From: Caproicibacter fermentans | GTDB lineage: Bacteria > Bacillota > Clostridia > Oscillospirales > Acutalibacteraceae | Length of the DNA: 64,000 nucleotides | Assembly (NCBI RefSeq): GCF_009746625.1 | Contig: NZ_VWXL01000052.1 | Coordinates: 248,001-312,000, forward strand | Direction: 5' to 3' | Shown: positions 34,703 through 43,622 of the stretch, in pieces | How the letters are laid out: every line of letters begins with the position of its first letter | Position numbering within the stretch: the stretch's first letter is position 1 | The notes under the pieces: generated by a model | Seen by the model: only the letters and a program-made list of their open reading frames with translations | Told to the model about the DNA's origin: nothing | Databases searched by the model: none | Program-made: the position numbers and the translations under genes

Positions 34703-34749
34703 AAGGACAATTACAAGACCCAATACACGGAAGAAGAGGAATCGTAAAA

Positions 34750-36138
34750 ATGGATATTCAAAAATTTTATCAGATGATAAAGGGGAAGAGCGTCTCGTTC
34801 TGCGGCATCGGGGGCAGCAACCTTCCGCTGGCGGTTTCGTTCGCGAAAAAGGGCGCCGCCGTCACGGCGCGCGACAAGCGGCCGGAGGAAAAGCTGGGGG
34901 AATCCGCCGAACAGCTGAAAAGCGCGGGGGTGAAACTGCGGTGCGGCGAGGACTACCTCAAGAATCTTGACGAGGAAATTATTTTCCGCACGCCCGCGAT
35001 GCGCTATACTCTTCCGGAGCTGGACGCGGCCCGCGCGCGGGGAGCGGTCGTTACCTCCGAAATGGAGATGTTTTTTGAAACCTGTCCGTGCAGGATTTTC
35101 GCCGTAACCGGCAGCGACGGCAAGACCACCACGACGACCGTGATTTCAAAAATTCTGGAAAGCGCCGGAAAAAAAGTTCACCTCGGCGGAAATATCGGCG
35201 AACCGCTGCTGCCCCGCGTGGAGCAGGTCGGCCCGGAGGACGCCGCGGTCGCGGAGCTTTCCAGCTTCCAGCTGATTTCGATGCGGCGCAGCCCGGATGT
35301 GGCGGTCGTAACGAACGTGACGCCGAACCATCTCGACGTGCACAAGGATATGCAGGAGTATATCGACGCCAAAAGGAACATCATTCTGCATCAGAATGCG
35401 TTCGGGCGCGCGGTTTTGAACGCGGACAATGAGGTGACCGCCTCTTTCGCGCGGGATGTGCGCGGGCAGTGCCTGCTGTTCAGCCGCAGGCATCCGGTGG
35501 AGCACGGCGCTTATATGGACAAAAACGGGCAGATTTATTTTGTCAACGGCCCGGACAAAACGCGTGTCATGCACGCTTCCGATATCCGCATTCCGGGAAA
35601 ACATAACATTGAAAATTACCTGGCCGCGATCTGCGCCGTCTGGGGATACGCGAAAATTGACGAGATCGTCGGGGTCGCGAAAAGCTTTGCCGGCGTCGAA
35701 CACCGCAACGAGCTGGTGCGGGAATTCGAGGGAGTGCAGTACTTTAACGATTCCATCGGCACGACGCCGAGCCGCACGATCAGCGGGGCGCTTTCGCTGT
35801 TCGACAAGCGCATTCTGCTCATCGCCGGAGGCTACGACAAGAATATTCCGTTCGACCCGCTGGGGCCCGTCATCGCGGACAAGGTCAAAACGCTGGTGCT
35901 CATCGGCCAGACGGCGGACAAGATCGAACAGTCGGTTGTCTCTTCGCCGAACTACAAACCGGAAAATCTGAAGATTTTCCACGCGCAGTCGCTGGAGGAA
36001 GCGGTGGACCTCTGCCGCAGGGAAGCCGTGAGCGGTGACGTCGTCTCCCTTTCCCCGGCCTGCGCCAGCTTCGGCATGTTCCCGAATTATGAAACGCGCG
36101 GCGAACGCTTCCGCGAAATTGTCAACGCGCTGAAATAG
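34750..36138 (+). CDS. murD: UDP-N-acetylmuramoylalanine--D-glutamate ligase
   Basis: A 462-aa Mur ligase that adds D-glutamate to UDP-MurNAc-L-Ala in peptidoglycan synthesis. The ATP motif 'VTGSDGKTTTTTVISKI' is clear, followed by 'NVTPNHLDVHKDMQEYIDAK' and the C-terminal 'LIAGGYDKNIPFDPL'. The N-terminal domain has 'FCGIGGSNLPLAVSFAKKG'. It has its own promoter and is not inside a division-cell-wall cluster; the next gene is an M42 peptidase. Confidence 0.94.
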   Translation: MDIQKFYQMIKGKSVSFCGIGGSNLPLAVSFAKKGAAVTARDKRPEEKLGESAEQLKSAGVKLRCGEDYLKNLDEEIIFRTPAMRYTLPELDAARARGAVVTSEMEMFFETCPCRIFAVTGSDGKTTTTTVISKILESAGKKVHLGGNIGEPLLPRVEQVGPEDAAVAELSSFQLISMRRSPDVAVVTNVTPNHLDVHKDMQEYIDAKRNIILHQNAFGRAVLNADNEVTASFARDVRGQCLLFSRRHPVEHGAYMDKNGQIYFVNGPDKTRVMHASDIRIPGKHNIENYLAAICAVWGYAKIDEIVGVAKSFAGVEHRNELVREFEGVQYFNDSIGTTPSRTISGALSLFDKRILLIAGGYDKNIPFDPLGPVIADKVKTLVLIGQTADKIEQSVVSSPNYKPENLKIFHAQSLEEAVDLCRREAVSGDVVSLSPACASFGMFPNYETRGERFREIVNALK

Positions 36139-36164
36139 AAATGAAAAACCAGGAGGGAATTTTT

Positions 36165-37181
36165 TTGGAGGAATTGGAACAGCTTATCTTCCGCCTTTGT
36201 TCCGCCCCGGGCACCCCGGGCGGGGAGTCGCCCGCGGCCGAGGCCGCGGCGGCGGAGCTCTCCGGTCTGGCTAAGGTGCAAACGGACCGGATGGGAAATC
36301 TGACGGCGGAGTTTGGCAATCCGGATGCGCGGGAGCATGTCCTTCTCGACGCGCATCTGGATCAAATCGGACTGATCGTTACCGGAATCGACGAAAACGG
36401 TTTTTTGAAGATCGGACGCTGCGGCGGGACCGACGCGCGCGTGCTGCCCGGCGGGGCGGTCACGGTTTACGGCGCGGAAACGCTCTGCGGCGTCGTCTGC
36501 TGCACGCCCCCGCATTTACAGGAGGGCGGAGAGGACAAGGTCGAGCCGGTTGATAAAATGGCTGTGGACGTCGGTCTTTCGCACGACGAGGCGGAAAAGC
36601 TGGTGCGTCCCGGCGACCGCGTCCTGTTTCGCACGAATCCGAAGCGCCTGCTGGGGACGCGCGTCTCCGCGGCGGGGCTGGACAACCGCGCCGGCGTTGC
36701 GGTCTTCTGCCGCTGCGCGCAGATTTTGAAACAGGAAAAGCTGAACTGCAAAGTAACGGTTCTGTTCAGCGCGCAGGAGGAGACCGGAGGGGCGGGCGCG
36801 AAAACGGGGGCGTTCGCGGCGCGGCCGACGCAGGCCATCGCGGTCGACGTCAGCTTTGCCAAACAGCCGGGGGTTCCGGACGTGAACCTCGGTTCGCTCG
36901 GCGGCGGTCCGATGATCGGAATCGCGCCGGTGCTCAGCAGAAGCATGACGGACAGGCTGATCGGGCTTGCGGAAGAGAAAAAGATGCCGTGGACGCGTGA
37001 AATCATGGGCGGCGGAACCGGCACCAACTCCGACGAAATCGCGACGACGGGGTCCGGCGTGCCGACCGCGCTCATTTCGGTGCCGCTGCGGTACATGCAC
37101 ACCCCGGCGGAGGTCATCGACCTTAAAGACATTGAAAACACGGCGCAGCTGATCGCCGCGTATCTGCGGGAGGTGGGCTGA
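36165..37181 (+). CDS. M42 family metallopeptidase (first of a tandem pair)
   Basis: A 338-aa dinuclear zinc/cobalt aminopeptidase. Metal and catalytic motifs are visible: 'DAHLDQIG', 'LDNRAGVAVFCR', 'QEETGGAGAKT', 'AVDVSF' and 'RYMHTP'. TTG 36165 is chosen because GGAGGG (36152-36157) sits 7 nt upstream; ATG at 36141 has no ribosome site. It ends in a TGATG overlap with the second M42 gene, so the pair is translated together, possibly as mixed oligomers. Confidence 0.9.
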   Translation: MEELEQLIFRLCSAPGTPGGESPAAEAAAAELSGLAKVQTDRMGNLTAEFGNPDAREHVLLDAHLDQIGLIVTGIDENGFLKIGRCGGTDARVLPGGAVTVYGAETLCGVVCCTPPHLQEGGEDKVEPVDKMAVDVGLSHDEAEKLVRPGDRVLFRTNPKRLLGTRVSAAGLDNRAGVAVFCRCAQILKQEKLNCKVTVLFSAQEETGGAGAKTGAFAARPTQAIAVDVSFAKQPGVPDVNLGSLGGGPMIGIAPVLSRSMTDRLIGLAEEKKMPWTREIMGGGTGTNSDEIATTGSGVPTALISVPLRYMHTPAEVIDLKDIENTAQLIAAYLREVG

Positions 37182-38212
37182 TGGGCCGGTTTGAACTGCT
37201 TCGCGAGCTTTGCGGGGCGCACGGGATTTCCGGGCGCGAGGACGCGGTGAGGAAAATCATTTTACGGGAAATCGAACCCGTTGCCGATTCGGTGGAGCTG
37301 ACGCCGCTCGGGAACATCATCGCGGTGAAAAAAGGATTAAAACGGCCGAAAACCAGCCTGATGCTCGACGCGCATATGGATGAGGTCGGGCTGATCGTCA
37401 CGGATATCACGGACGGCGGACTGCTGAAATTTGCGTCCGTCGGCGGAATCGACCGCCGCGTCCTGCCGGGCAAGACCGTCTGGATTGAGGAAAAAATCCC
37501 GGGAGTGGTCGGCGCGAAGCCGATTCATCTTCTGGAAGAGGACGAAAAAGGGAAAAGCGTCCCGATGAAGGATTTGTATCTCGACATCGGCGCGGGCAGC
37601 CGCGCCGAAGCGCAACAATGCGTCCGCCCCGGCGACGCGGTTGTGTTTGACTCGGTGTTCGACCTGTCGCACGGCATGGTGAAAAGCAAGGCGCTGGACG
37701 ACCGCGCCGGCTGCGCGCTGCTGATCGAGCTGATGAAGGACGGCCTCCCGTACGACACGACGTTTGTGTTTTCCGTTCAGGAGGAAGTGGGCCTGAACGG
37801 TGCGAAAACAGCCGCGTTCGCGGTGAACCCGCAGGCGGCCATTGCCGTGGAATGCACCACGGCGGCCGATGTGGCGGGAGTTGACCGCGAGAAAGACGTA
37901 TGCCGCGTGGGCGAAGGCCCGGTGCTTTCGTTTATGGACCGGCGGACCGTGTACGACCGGGATTATTACAATCTGGCTTTTGAAGCGGCGAAAAGCGCGA
38001 AAATCAAGTGCCAGCCCAAGCGCGCCGTTGCCGGGGGCAACAACGCGGGCGCGATTTTTTCCTCGCGTTCCGGCGTCCGCACGGCCGCGGTCTCGCTGCC
38101 GTGCCGGTACCTGCATTCCCCGGTCGGGGTCATCTCTCAGGACGACTATGCCGAGGCGAAAAAGCTGCTTGCCGTTCTGGCTGAAAGGATCGCTGAAACA
38201 GACTCAGTATGA
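37181..38212 (+). CDS. M42 family metallopeptidase (second of a tandem pair)
   Basis: A 343-aa paralogue of the preceding gene: 'DAHMDEVGLIV', 'LDDRAGCALLIEL', 'QEEVGLNGAKT', 'AVECTTA' and 'CRYLHSP' carry the metal ligands and catalytic Glu. Enzymes of this family (glucanase/glutamyl aminopeptidase-like) form large tetrahedral particles that trim peptides. It overlaps the previous gene and the next GNAT gene (ATGA). Confidence 0.92.
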   Translation: MGRFELLRELCGAHGISGREDAVRKIILREIEPVADSVELTPLGNIIAVKKGLKRPKTSLMLDAHMDEVGLIVTDITDGGLLKFASVGGIDRRVLPGKTVWIEEKIPGVVGAKPIHLLEEDEKGKSVPMKDLYLDIGAGSRAEAQQCVRPGDAVVFDSVFDLSHGMVKSKALDDRAGCALLIELMKDGLPYDTTFVFSVQEEVGLNGAKTAAFAVNPQAAIAVECTTAADVAGVDREKDVCRVGEGPVLSFMDRRTVYDRDYYNLAFEAAKSAKIKCQPKRAVAGGNNAGAIFSSRSGVRTAAVSLPCRYLHSPVGVISQDDYAEAKKLLAVLAERIAETDSV

Positions 38213-38940
38213 TAAAACTCATAGAATCTAAAAATGACATCATCGCTTCGGAGGACAACCCGTTCGGCGTCAGAATCCGCTCGATGGCTCAGGTTTACGG
38301 CGCGGGGGAACCGTTCGCCCGGTTCTGGGTTCAGGACGGCGGCTCTTCGCTGGCAAAGCTGGACGACGCGGTTGTTTTGGAAAGCCGTGAAGCCGACTGG
38401 GAGGAGCTGGCCGGGTTTCTGCGCATGCTGGATGCAAAAACCGTCTCCTGCCCGGAAGAAGCCGCCGGGCATCTGGGGCTGCCCGTCTCCGGCCGCGGCG
38501 AAATCATGCGTCTGAGCGGTGCGGCGGAAAGTCCGTTCCACGCGGACGTGGAACAAAACCCCGGCCTGCGCGAAATCTACGCTCTGCTGTGCGAGGCGAA
38601 AAGCGAGACGTTTGTTCCTCCGGAATTCGAATCGTTTTACATGGATATGTCCTACCGGACGCGGCATGGGGCGGCGGTATCCGTCGGAATCCATACCGAA
38701 GGAAGGCTGGCGGCGTGCGCCCTGTGTTCCTCCATGACGGAGCGTGCCGCGGTCTTATCCGCCGTGGCCGTGCTGCCGGATGATCGCCGCAAAGGACTGG
38801 GACGCTGTGCGGTCGCCGCGCTGACGGCGCTGCTGAACCGCGAGGCGGTCTATCTCCTGCGGGCGGACGGCGAGAATGAAGAGTTTTACCGTTCCATGGG
38901 CTTTGTACCGGACGGCAGATGGGCTCAAATCCGGTTTTAG
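38209..38940 (+). CDS. GNAT family N-acetyltransferase
   Basis: A 243-aa protein. The N-terminal half lacks a recognised domain; the C-terminal half is a GNAT fold with the acetyl-CoA motif 'VAVLPDDRRKGLGRCAVAAL' and the terminal 'FYRSMGFVPDGRWAQI'. The substrate is unknown. It starts in an ATGA overlap with the M42 gene, hinting at action on peptides or amino acids. Confidence 0.82.
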   Translation: MIKLIESKNDIIASEDNPFGVRIRSMAQVYGAGEPFARFWVQDGGSSLAKLDDAVVLESREADWEELAGFLRMLDAKTVSCPEEAAGHLGLPVSGRGEIMRLSGAAESPFHADVEQNPGLREIYALLCEAKSETFVPPEFESFYMDMSYRTRHGAAVSVGIHTEGRLAACALCSSMTERAAVLSAVAVLPDDRRKGLGRCAVAALTALLNREAVYLLRADGENEEFYRSMGFVPDGRWAQIRF

Positions 38941-38949
38941 GAGGACAAA

Positions 38950-39138
38950 ATGAAAGAGAAACGCTTTGAAGCGGTCTATTCTCAGGGAACGCTGGACGTT
39001 GTGAAAATACTTGTCGATACGGAAACCGGCGTGCAGTATCTGGCGATGCAGTCGGGTTACGCCGGCGGCCTGACGCCGCTTCCGGACCGCGAGGGGAAGC
39101 CGGTTCTGTCGTCCGCGGGCGGAGAGGGCGTTCGCTGA
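38950..39138 (+). CDS. DUF6440 family small protein
   Basis: A 62-aa protein with 'KILVDTETGVQYLAMQSGYA' and 'GGLTPLPDREGKPV', the hallmark of DUF6440 proteins. Function is unknown. It follows the GNAT gene by 9 nt behind GGAGG. Confidence 0.8.
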   Translation: MKEKRFEAVYSQGTLDVVKILVDTETGVQYLAMQSGYAGGLTPLPDREGKPVLSSAGGEGVR

Positions 39139-39188
39139 CGGCCGAAAATACATAAGAATCCGTTTGAACAGGAATAGGAGTCGATCGT

Positions 39189-40457
39189 TTGTATCCTTTT
39201 TTTAAAATTGATCAGAAAATTCTGGACGCGGCGGAGCGCGCGGAAGACATGGTTCGCCCGCAGATGGAAGCCGTTGAAAAAAACACAGAGTATAATCAGC
39301 AGAGGATGCTGGCGGCGTTTATCAAAAACGGCGTGAGCGAAAGCCATTTTGCGGCTTCCACCGGATACGGCTACGGCGACCGGGGCCGCGACGCGCTTGA
39401 CCGCGTGTTTGCGGACGCGATGGGGGCGGAGGACGCGCTGGTGCGGCACAACTTTGTCAGCGGAACCCATGCCCTGACGGTCGCTTTGTTCGGGGTTCTG
39501 CGCCCCGGCGACACCATGCTGAGCGTGACGGGAATTCCGTACGACACGCTCCGATCCGTGATTGGCCTGACGGGTAACGGAATTGGGTCGCTTAAAGAGT
39601 TCGGGATCCGCTATGAGCAGGTTGATATGACTCCTTCGGGAAAGCCGGACTACGATGAAATCGAGCGCCGGGTACAGCCGGGGCTGCGGATGGTCTATCT
39701 GCAGCGCTCGCGCGGGTACAGCCTGCGGCCGTCGCTTTTTGTGGAAGAGATCGAGAAAATCGCAAGGATGGTCAAGCGGAAGGCGCCGGACTGCATCGTG
39801 ATGGTCGACAACTGCTACGGCGAATTTGTGCAGCGGACGGAGCCGGTTTCGCGCGGGGCGGACCTGATGGCGGGTTCGCTCATCAAGAATCCGGGCGGCG
39901 GCGTCGCGCCGACCGGCGGATACATCGCCGGGAAAAAGGGGCTTGTGGAAATGTGTGCCTATCGCCTGACGACGCCGGGCACGGGGCGTGAAATCGGCGC
40001 GACGCTGGGCAACAACCGCGAGTTGTTTATGGGTGCGTTTCACGCGCCGCACGTGACAGGGGAAGCGCTCAAGACGGCGGTATTCACCGCGGCGCTGTTC
40101 CGTCAGTTGGGGTACAAAGTTTCTCCGAATTATGATGAACCGCGCGCGGATATTATCCAGACGCTGCTGCTTGAAAACGAAACGGCGCTGGTGGCGTTTT
40201 GCCGGGGAGTGCAGAAAGGCGCGCCGGTCGACTCGTTTGTTGTGCCGGAGCCGTGGGATATGCCCGGTTACGACTGCAAGGTAATTATGGCCGCCGGCGC
40301 GTTTACGCTGGGGGCTTCGATCGAGCTTTCCGCCGACGCTCCGCTGCGCGAGCCCTATGCGGCGTGGATGCAGGGCGGTTTGAATTACCACAGCGGGCGC
40401 CTGGGGGCGATGCTGGCAGCCCAGTCGATGCTGGAGCAGGGCGTTTTAAAGGAATAG
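39189..40457 (+). CDS. YnbB-like PLP enzyme (methionine gamma-lyase family / aluminium-resistance protein)
   Basis: A 422-aa PLP-dependent enzyme of the YnbB family: 'GYGYGDRGRDALDRVFADAM', 'HNFVSGTHALTVALFGVLRP', 'IVMVDNCYGEFVQ', the PLP lysine in 'AGSLIKNPGGGVAPTGGYIA', and 'CAYRLTTPGTGREIG'. Annotated homologues are named methionine gamma-lyase family proteins or aluminium-resistance proteins; the true reaction is uncertain. The start is TTG 39189 behind a GGAG site. It is the last gene before the tRNA and prophage. Confidence 0.85.
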   Translation: MYPFFKIDQKILDAAERAEDMVRPQMEAVEKNTEYNQQRMLAAFIKNGVSESHFAASTGYGYGDRGRDALDRVFADAMGAEDALVRHNFVSGTHALTVALFGVLRPGDTMLSVTGIPYDTLRSVIGLTGNGIGSLKEFGIRYEQVDMTPSGKPDYDEIERRVQPGLRMVYLQRSRGYSLRPSLFVEEIEKIARMVKRKAPDCIVMVDNCYGEFVQRTEPVSRGADLMAGSLIKNPGGGVAPTGGYIAGKKGLVEMCAYRLTTPGTGREIGATLGNNRELFMGAFHAPHVTGEALKTAVFTAALFRQLGYKVSPNYDEPRADIIQTLLLENETALVAFCRGVQKGAPVDSFVVPEPWDMPGYDCKVIMAAGAFTLGASIELSADAPLREPYAAWMQGGLNYHSGRLGAMLAAQSMLEQGVLKE

Positions 40458-40460
40458 AGA

Positions 40461-40489
40461 TTGCCAAAACGCCGAATCTCTGCTATAAT
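40461..40489 (+). promoter_or_regulatory. tRNA-Leu promoter
   Basis: TTGCCA (40461-40466), 17-nt spacer, TATAAT (40484-40489), 31 nt before the tRNA. Confidence 0.8.
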
Positions 40490-40520
40490 ACGATAGCCCG
40501 GTAAATGTGCCGGGCAGTAT

Positions 40521-40605
40521 GCGGGTGTGGTGGAATTGGCAGACACGCAAGATTTAGGTTCTTGTGTCGCAAGATGTGCAGGTTCAAGTCCTGTCACCCG
40601 CACCA
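40521..40605 (+). tRNA. tRNA-Leu (anticodon UAG)
   Basis: An 85-nt class II tRNA. The acceptor stem GCGGGTG pairs with CACCCGC, the anticodon loop TTTAGGT gives UAG between CAAGA and TCTTG, and the T arm reads GGTTCAAGTCC. CCA is encoded. Its 3' part is used as the prophage attachment site and also encodes the end of the serine recombinase on the other strand. Confidence 0.97.
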
Positions 40606-42098
40606 TTTAAATCCGAAAGAGCTATTTTTTGCTCTTTATTCCCCAAATTATATAATATTTTTACGGTACCATCATCGTACACGTAAACGGCGGAAACAAA
40701 TGAGTAAAGCAAAAATTTGTTTCCACTTTCGCTTTTTCTTGCCTTGGTAGCTATTTTACTGAGCCAAACGGATATTGCTTCTTTCGTGTATGTAGGCGAT
40801 TGCATTGTTTCGGCCTCGAGCAGCTGACTGTTCAGCAGATCGGATTCGGCTTCCAATGCTTCCAGCTTTTCTTTCGTGGTAGAGGTGAAAATTCCAGCTT
40901 CTATGGCTTTAATAATATTGTCCTTGGCTGTCTGATTTTGCCCTATCTTTTCTTTGAGCCCGGTAATGAGCCGGGCGCTTTTTTGCCTTTCATCGTCCTG
41001 CTGCAATATCAAATCGACAAGCGATTCCCGAAATTCTTCTGACAGTATGTAATCAATAGTATAGTTAATAACGGCGGCTTCGATCGTTTCTTTTTTAACG
41101 TTCGACTTACTGCATGTCCTTAAACGCTTTTTGGTACTGCACTCATAATAGGAGTACTTTTCATGGCTTCCACTGCTCTGCCCTACCATTGCACCGCCGC
41201 ATTCGCCGCAAAATATCTTTCCTGATAAAAGGTACTCTATCTTTGCTTTATAGCGGGCTTGAGTATGCTTATTTTTTTGCATTTTTTGTTGTACCGTATT
41301 CCACTCGTCCATTGAAACAATCGCGGGGATCCCATCGGGGATCCGAATCACCTTATCTTTTGGTTTGGAAGCGTGACTATTCCGCTTCCCATTTTCAGAC
41401 GGTATTTTATTGTATGTAAAAATCCCAATGAAACGTTCATTCCTTAATAACTCGTGAATAGAATTTTTGCCGAAGCTTCTGCCTGATGCGGTCTTTCTCC
41501 CCTGCCGGTTCATCTCGTCTATTATTTCAGAAAAAGAGGATCCGGTAGCATACATATGAAATATCTGGCGGATCGTTTCAGCATTGTATTCGTCGATAGA
41601 ATAGGTCTTGTCCGGATTTACCTTGTAGCCCAGTAGGGGGCGCCCTCCGGTATGCTTACATTGAAGTGCCACACCAATACGCCCCCTCGTCGTCTTTTCC
41701 ATTAGATCGTAAATATAATACTCTGCCATTCCTTCGAGAACAGATTCCAGGATAATCCCTTCCGGACCGTCCGGTATATGCTCCATGGCGGAAACTACTT
41801 TTACGCCATTCTTTTTCAATTTTACTTTATTGAGCGCGCTCTCATTTCGATTCCGCGCGAACCGGTCAAGCTTCCACACAATTACCGTTTCAAATAATTC
41901 TTTTGCACTGTCCGAAAGCATCTGCTGGAACTGATCGCGATTGTCTGTCTTTCCCGACACACAATCGTCGCGGTAGATATGGATTATCCGATAATTATTA
42001 TCCGCAGCGAATTTATTGCAATCTCTGATCTGGTCGTCTATGCTTGTCTCTTTTTGCGCGTCGCTCGAATACCGCGCATAAATAACAGCGTTTTTCAT
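40584..42098 (-). CDS. Large serine recombinase (prophage integrase)
   Basis: A 504-aa site-specific recombinase. The N-terminal resolvase domain has 'IYARYSSDAQKETSIDDQI' with the catalytic Ser, and 'WKLDRFARN'. The recombinase domain holds 'GGRPLLGYKVNPD', followed by a zinc ribbon ('CGECGGAMVG...CSTKKRLRTC') and a coiled coil. ATG 42098 has GGAGGG upstream. The last residues, including 'GAGDRT', and the stop are read from the tRNA-Leu sequence, so the gene's 3' end was fixed by integration. It probably needs the excisionase or another directionality factor to reverse. Confidence 0.92.
   Translation of the reverse strand: MKNAVIYARYSSDAQKETSIDDQIRDCNKFAADNNYRIIHIYRDDCVSGKTDNRDQFQQMLSDSAKELFETVIVWKLDRFARNRNESALNKVKLKKNGVKVVSAMEHIPDGPEGIILESVLEGMAEYYIYDLMEKTTRGRIGVALQCKHTGGRPLLGYKVNPDKTYSIDEYNAETIRQIFHMYATGSSFSEIIDEMNRQGRKTASGRSFGKNSIHELLRNERFIGIFTYNKIPSENGKRNSHASKPKDKVIRIPDGIPAIVSMDEWNTVQQKMQKNKHTQARYKAKIEYLLSGKIFCGECGGAMVGQSSGSHEKYSYYECSTKKRLRTCSKSNVKKETIEAAVINYTIDYILSEEFRESLVDLILQQDDERQKSARLITGLKEKIGQNQTAKDNIIKAIEAGIFTSTTKEKLEALEAESDLLNSQLLEAETMQSPTYTKEAISVWLSKIATKARKSESGNKFLLYSFVSAVYVYDDGTVKILYNLGNKEQKIALSDLNGAGDRT
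40616..40637 (+). terminator. Terminator of tRNA-Leu
   Basis: AAAGAGC (40616-40622), T-rich 8-nt loop, GCTCTTT (40631-40637). It lies inside the recombinase gene on the other strand. Confidence 0.65.
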
Positions 42099-42217
42099 GA
42101 GCCCTCCTTGATTTAAGAGGGCTGAACAGTTATACTTAATATGTAAATCGTTCATGCTGTCAGCCCTGCTGATGGTGAGCCGCTCTTCCGGGTACCGACC
42201 GGATGGAGCGGCTATTT

Positions 42218-42652
42218 TTATTTGTGCATAATATCCAACCTGTATTCTACAAGATGCTCAGGCAGATTAAGACAGGCAGCTATCTCAGGAATCGAAAATT
42301 GAGCGTATTCTTCAATATCACTGTCAGAATATAAGAGGTCAATCGCAAAATAGTTCGCTTCTTTCTCGTATTTCCCAACTGGGAATAACGTATTAGCTCT
42401 GAGAAACGGGGTATTTGAATTCGGATGAAGAATACAATGGCCTAATTCATGCGCGCAGGTAAAACGCTGATCTTCTGAAGAAAAATCGCTATTAATGTGG
42501 ATTATCTTTTGCTGATAAACCTTACTGTAATATCCTTTAATGCCGCCAAGAGGTAACTTTATGATATGTATGCTTTTACAGGCCGCTAATTCATAGGGAT
42601 TTCTAGTATCATACTTTCTGCAAAGGGATTCCACAATCTGGTCGACGCGCAT
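42218..42652 (-). CDS. ImmA/IrrE-family metallopeptidase
   Basis: A 144-aa zinc peptidase with 'CAHELGHCILHPNSN' (HExxH) and a second helix region. Such proteins cleave or inactivate the adjacent repressor after DNA damage, inducing the phage. It follows the repressor gene directly, in the same minus-strand operon. Confidence 0.88.
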   Translation of the reverse strand: MRVDQIVESLCRKYDTRNPYELAACKSIHIIKLPLGGIKGYYSKVYQQKIIHINSDFSSEDQRFTCAHELGHCILHPNSNTPFLRANTLFPVGKYEKEANYFAIDLLYSDSDIEEYAQFSIPEIAACLNLPEHLVEYRLDIMHK

Positions 42653-43081
42653 TCAATCACCCGGTTTTGTTCTATATTTTTTTGGTGTGTATTTTTGTTT
42701 GGCTATTCTTTTTCCCATTTCTAAATCTTTTCTTAGACTGGCAATTAGCAGTTCCTTCGTGACATCGTCTAAAGGTTCACCGTCGAACATCAACTCTCCT
42801 TGAGCACTTTCCAAATCACTTAGCGTTTGATCCAGCCGTCTAGAAATATCACGCTCGTCCTTCTCAGTAAGGGCGGGCGTTTTTTTTATGCCTGTTTTCC
42901 CGAGAAGATAATCAAGGGATACATCAAAATAATCGGCTATAATCTGAAGCTTTTCAGTCTTTGGGACACTGCGACCTCTTTTCCAATCACTCAAGGTAGT
43001 TTGTGAGATACCGGTATCTTTAGAAACTTTATAGGCTGTAATCCCGGCTTCTTTTAACAGACGTTCAAAAATCTCATACAT
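42653..43081 (-). CDS. Phage repressor (XRE family)
   Basis: A 142-aa CI-like repressor with an N-terminal helix-turn-helix ('AYKVSKDTGISQTTLSDWKR', then 'KTEKLQIIADYFDVSLDYLL') and a helical C-terminal region. The start at 43081 is set by GAAAGGTG upstream; the longer frame from 43192 crosses the operator region. It is paired with the ImmA gene. Probable operators lie between it and the rightward early genes. Confidence 0.88.
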   Translation of the reverse strand: MYEIFERLLKEAGITAYKVSKDTGISQTTLSDWKRGRSVPKTEKLQIIADYFDVSLDYLLGKTGIKKTPALTEKDERDISRRLDQTLSDLESAQGELMFDGEPLDDVTKELLIASLRKDLEMGKRIAKQKYTPKKYRTKPGD

Positions 43082-43109
43082 TTTTAGGCACCTTTCACAA
43101 ACCGGAAAA

Positions 43110-43260
43110 TACTTCGCATTTGCTATTGACTTATAAAGAAAAGCGAAGTATAGTATGAGCATACAAAACAAACGCGAAGTAAAATAACGCATTTGGTATG
43201 CACTTCGGTTTTGCTATTTACTTTTGTTTCGCGACATAATAGTATCACAAAACCGAAGTA
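43110..43260. promoter_or_regulatory. Repressor operator region with repeated GCGAAGTA half-sites
   Basis: TACTTCGC (43110-43117), GCGAAGTA (43143-43150), GCGAAGTA (43174-43181), ACTTCGG (43202-43208) and CCGAAGTA (43253-43260) recur in both orientations across the divergent promoter region. They probably bind the XRE repressor and control lysogeny. Confidence 0.65.
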
Positions 43261-43295
43261 AACGCAAGTATTTTTTAATAGGAAGGAGGAATTTT

Positions 43296-43466
43296 ATGCC
43301 CGAATACTACACCTGTGAGGAAATTGCAGCAAGGTATAAGGTCAAAACTCTCACCGTTTGGGACTGGATTCGAAAAAAGAAGCTACCGGCAATCAAAATC
43401 GGGCGTGATTATCGAATTCGACAGGAAGACATCGACGCATTTGAAAAAAGTCGGAAAACAGCATAA
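43296..43466 (+). CDS. Excisionase-type HTH protein
   Basis: A 56-aa MerR-type/excisionase helix-turn-helix protein: 'YYTCEEIAARYKVKTLTVWD', 'WIRKKKLPAIKIGRDYRIRQ'. GGAAGGAGG precedes ATG 43296. It may act as directionality factor for the serine recombinase or as a Cro-like early regulator. It is the first rightward gene. Confidence 0.8.
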   Translation: MPEYYTCEEIAARYKVKTLTVWDWIRKKKLPAIKIGRDYRIRQEDIDAFEKSRKTA

Positions 43467-43483
43467 AGGCGGGTGAAATTCCA

Positions 43484-43603
43484 ATGCAGGAGCATGTGAA
43501 CGTAAAGGACGTTTCACCGGAAAAAATGCGCGAGTTTGCCCGGCTCATGTTTGAAGCGTTCAAAGAAGACATGGAGAAAGAGCGGATGGAGAAAACCGCA
43601 TAG
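43484..43603 (+). CDS. 39-aa small phage protein
   Basis: A helical, acidic/basic mixed peptide ('REFARLMFEAFKEDMEKE'). Its ribosome site is weak but it is in the early operon and has phage-like composition. No family is recognised. Confidence 0.45.
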   Translation: MQEHVNVKDVSPEKMREFARLMFEAFKEDMEKERMEKTA

Positions 43604-43622
43604 AAAGGAGCGAAAAGCGGGA

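Noticed and set aside
34427-34747. Small ORFs between the EAL gene and murD
   Set aside because: They cover the terminator and the murD promoter and have no ribosome site.
43081-43192. Longer N-terminus for the phage repressor
   Set aside because: It would cross the operator sites and encodes a hydrophobic, unrelated stretch; ATG 43081 has the ribosome site.
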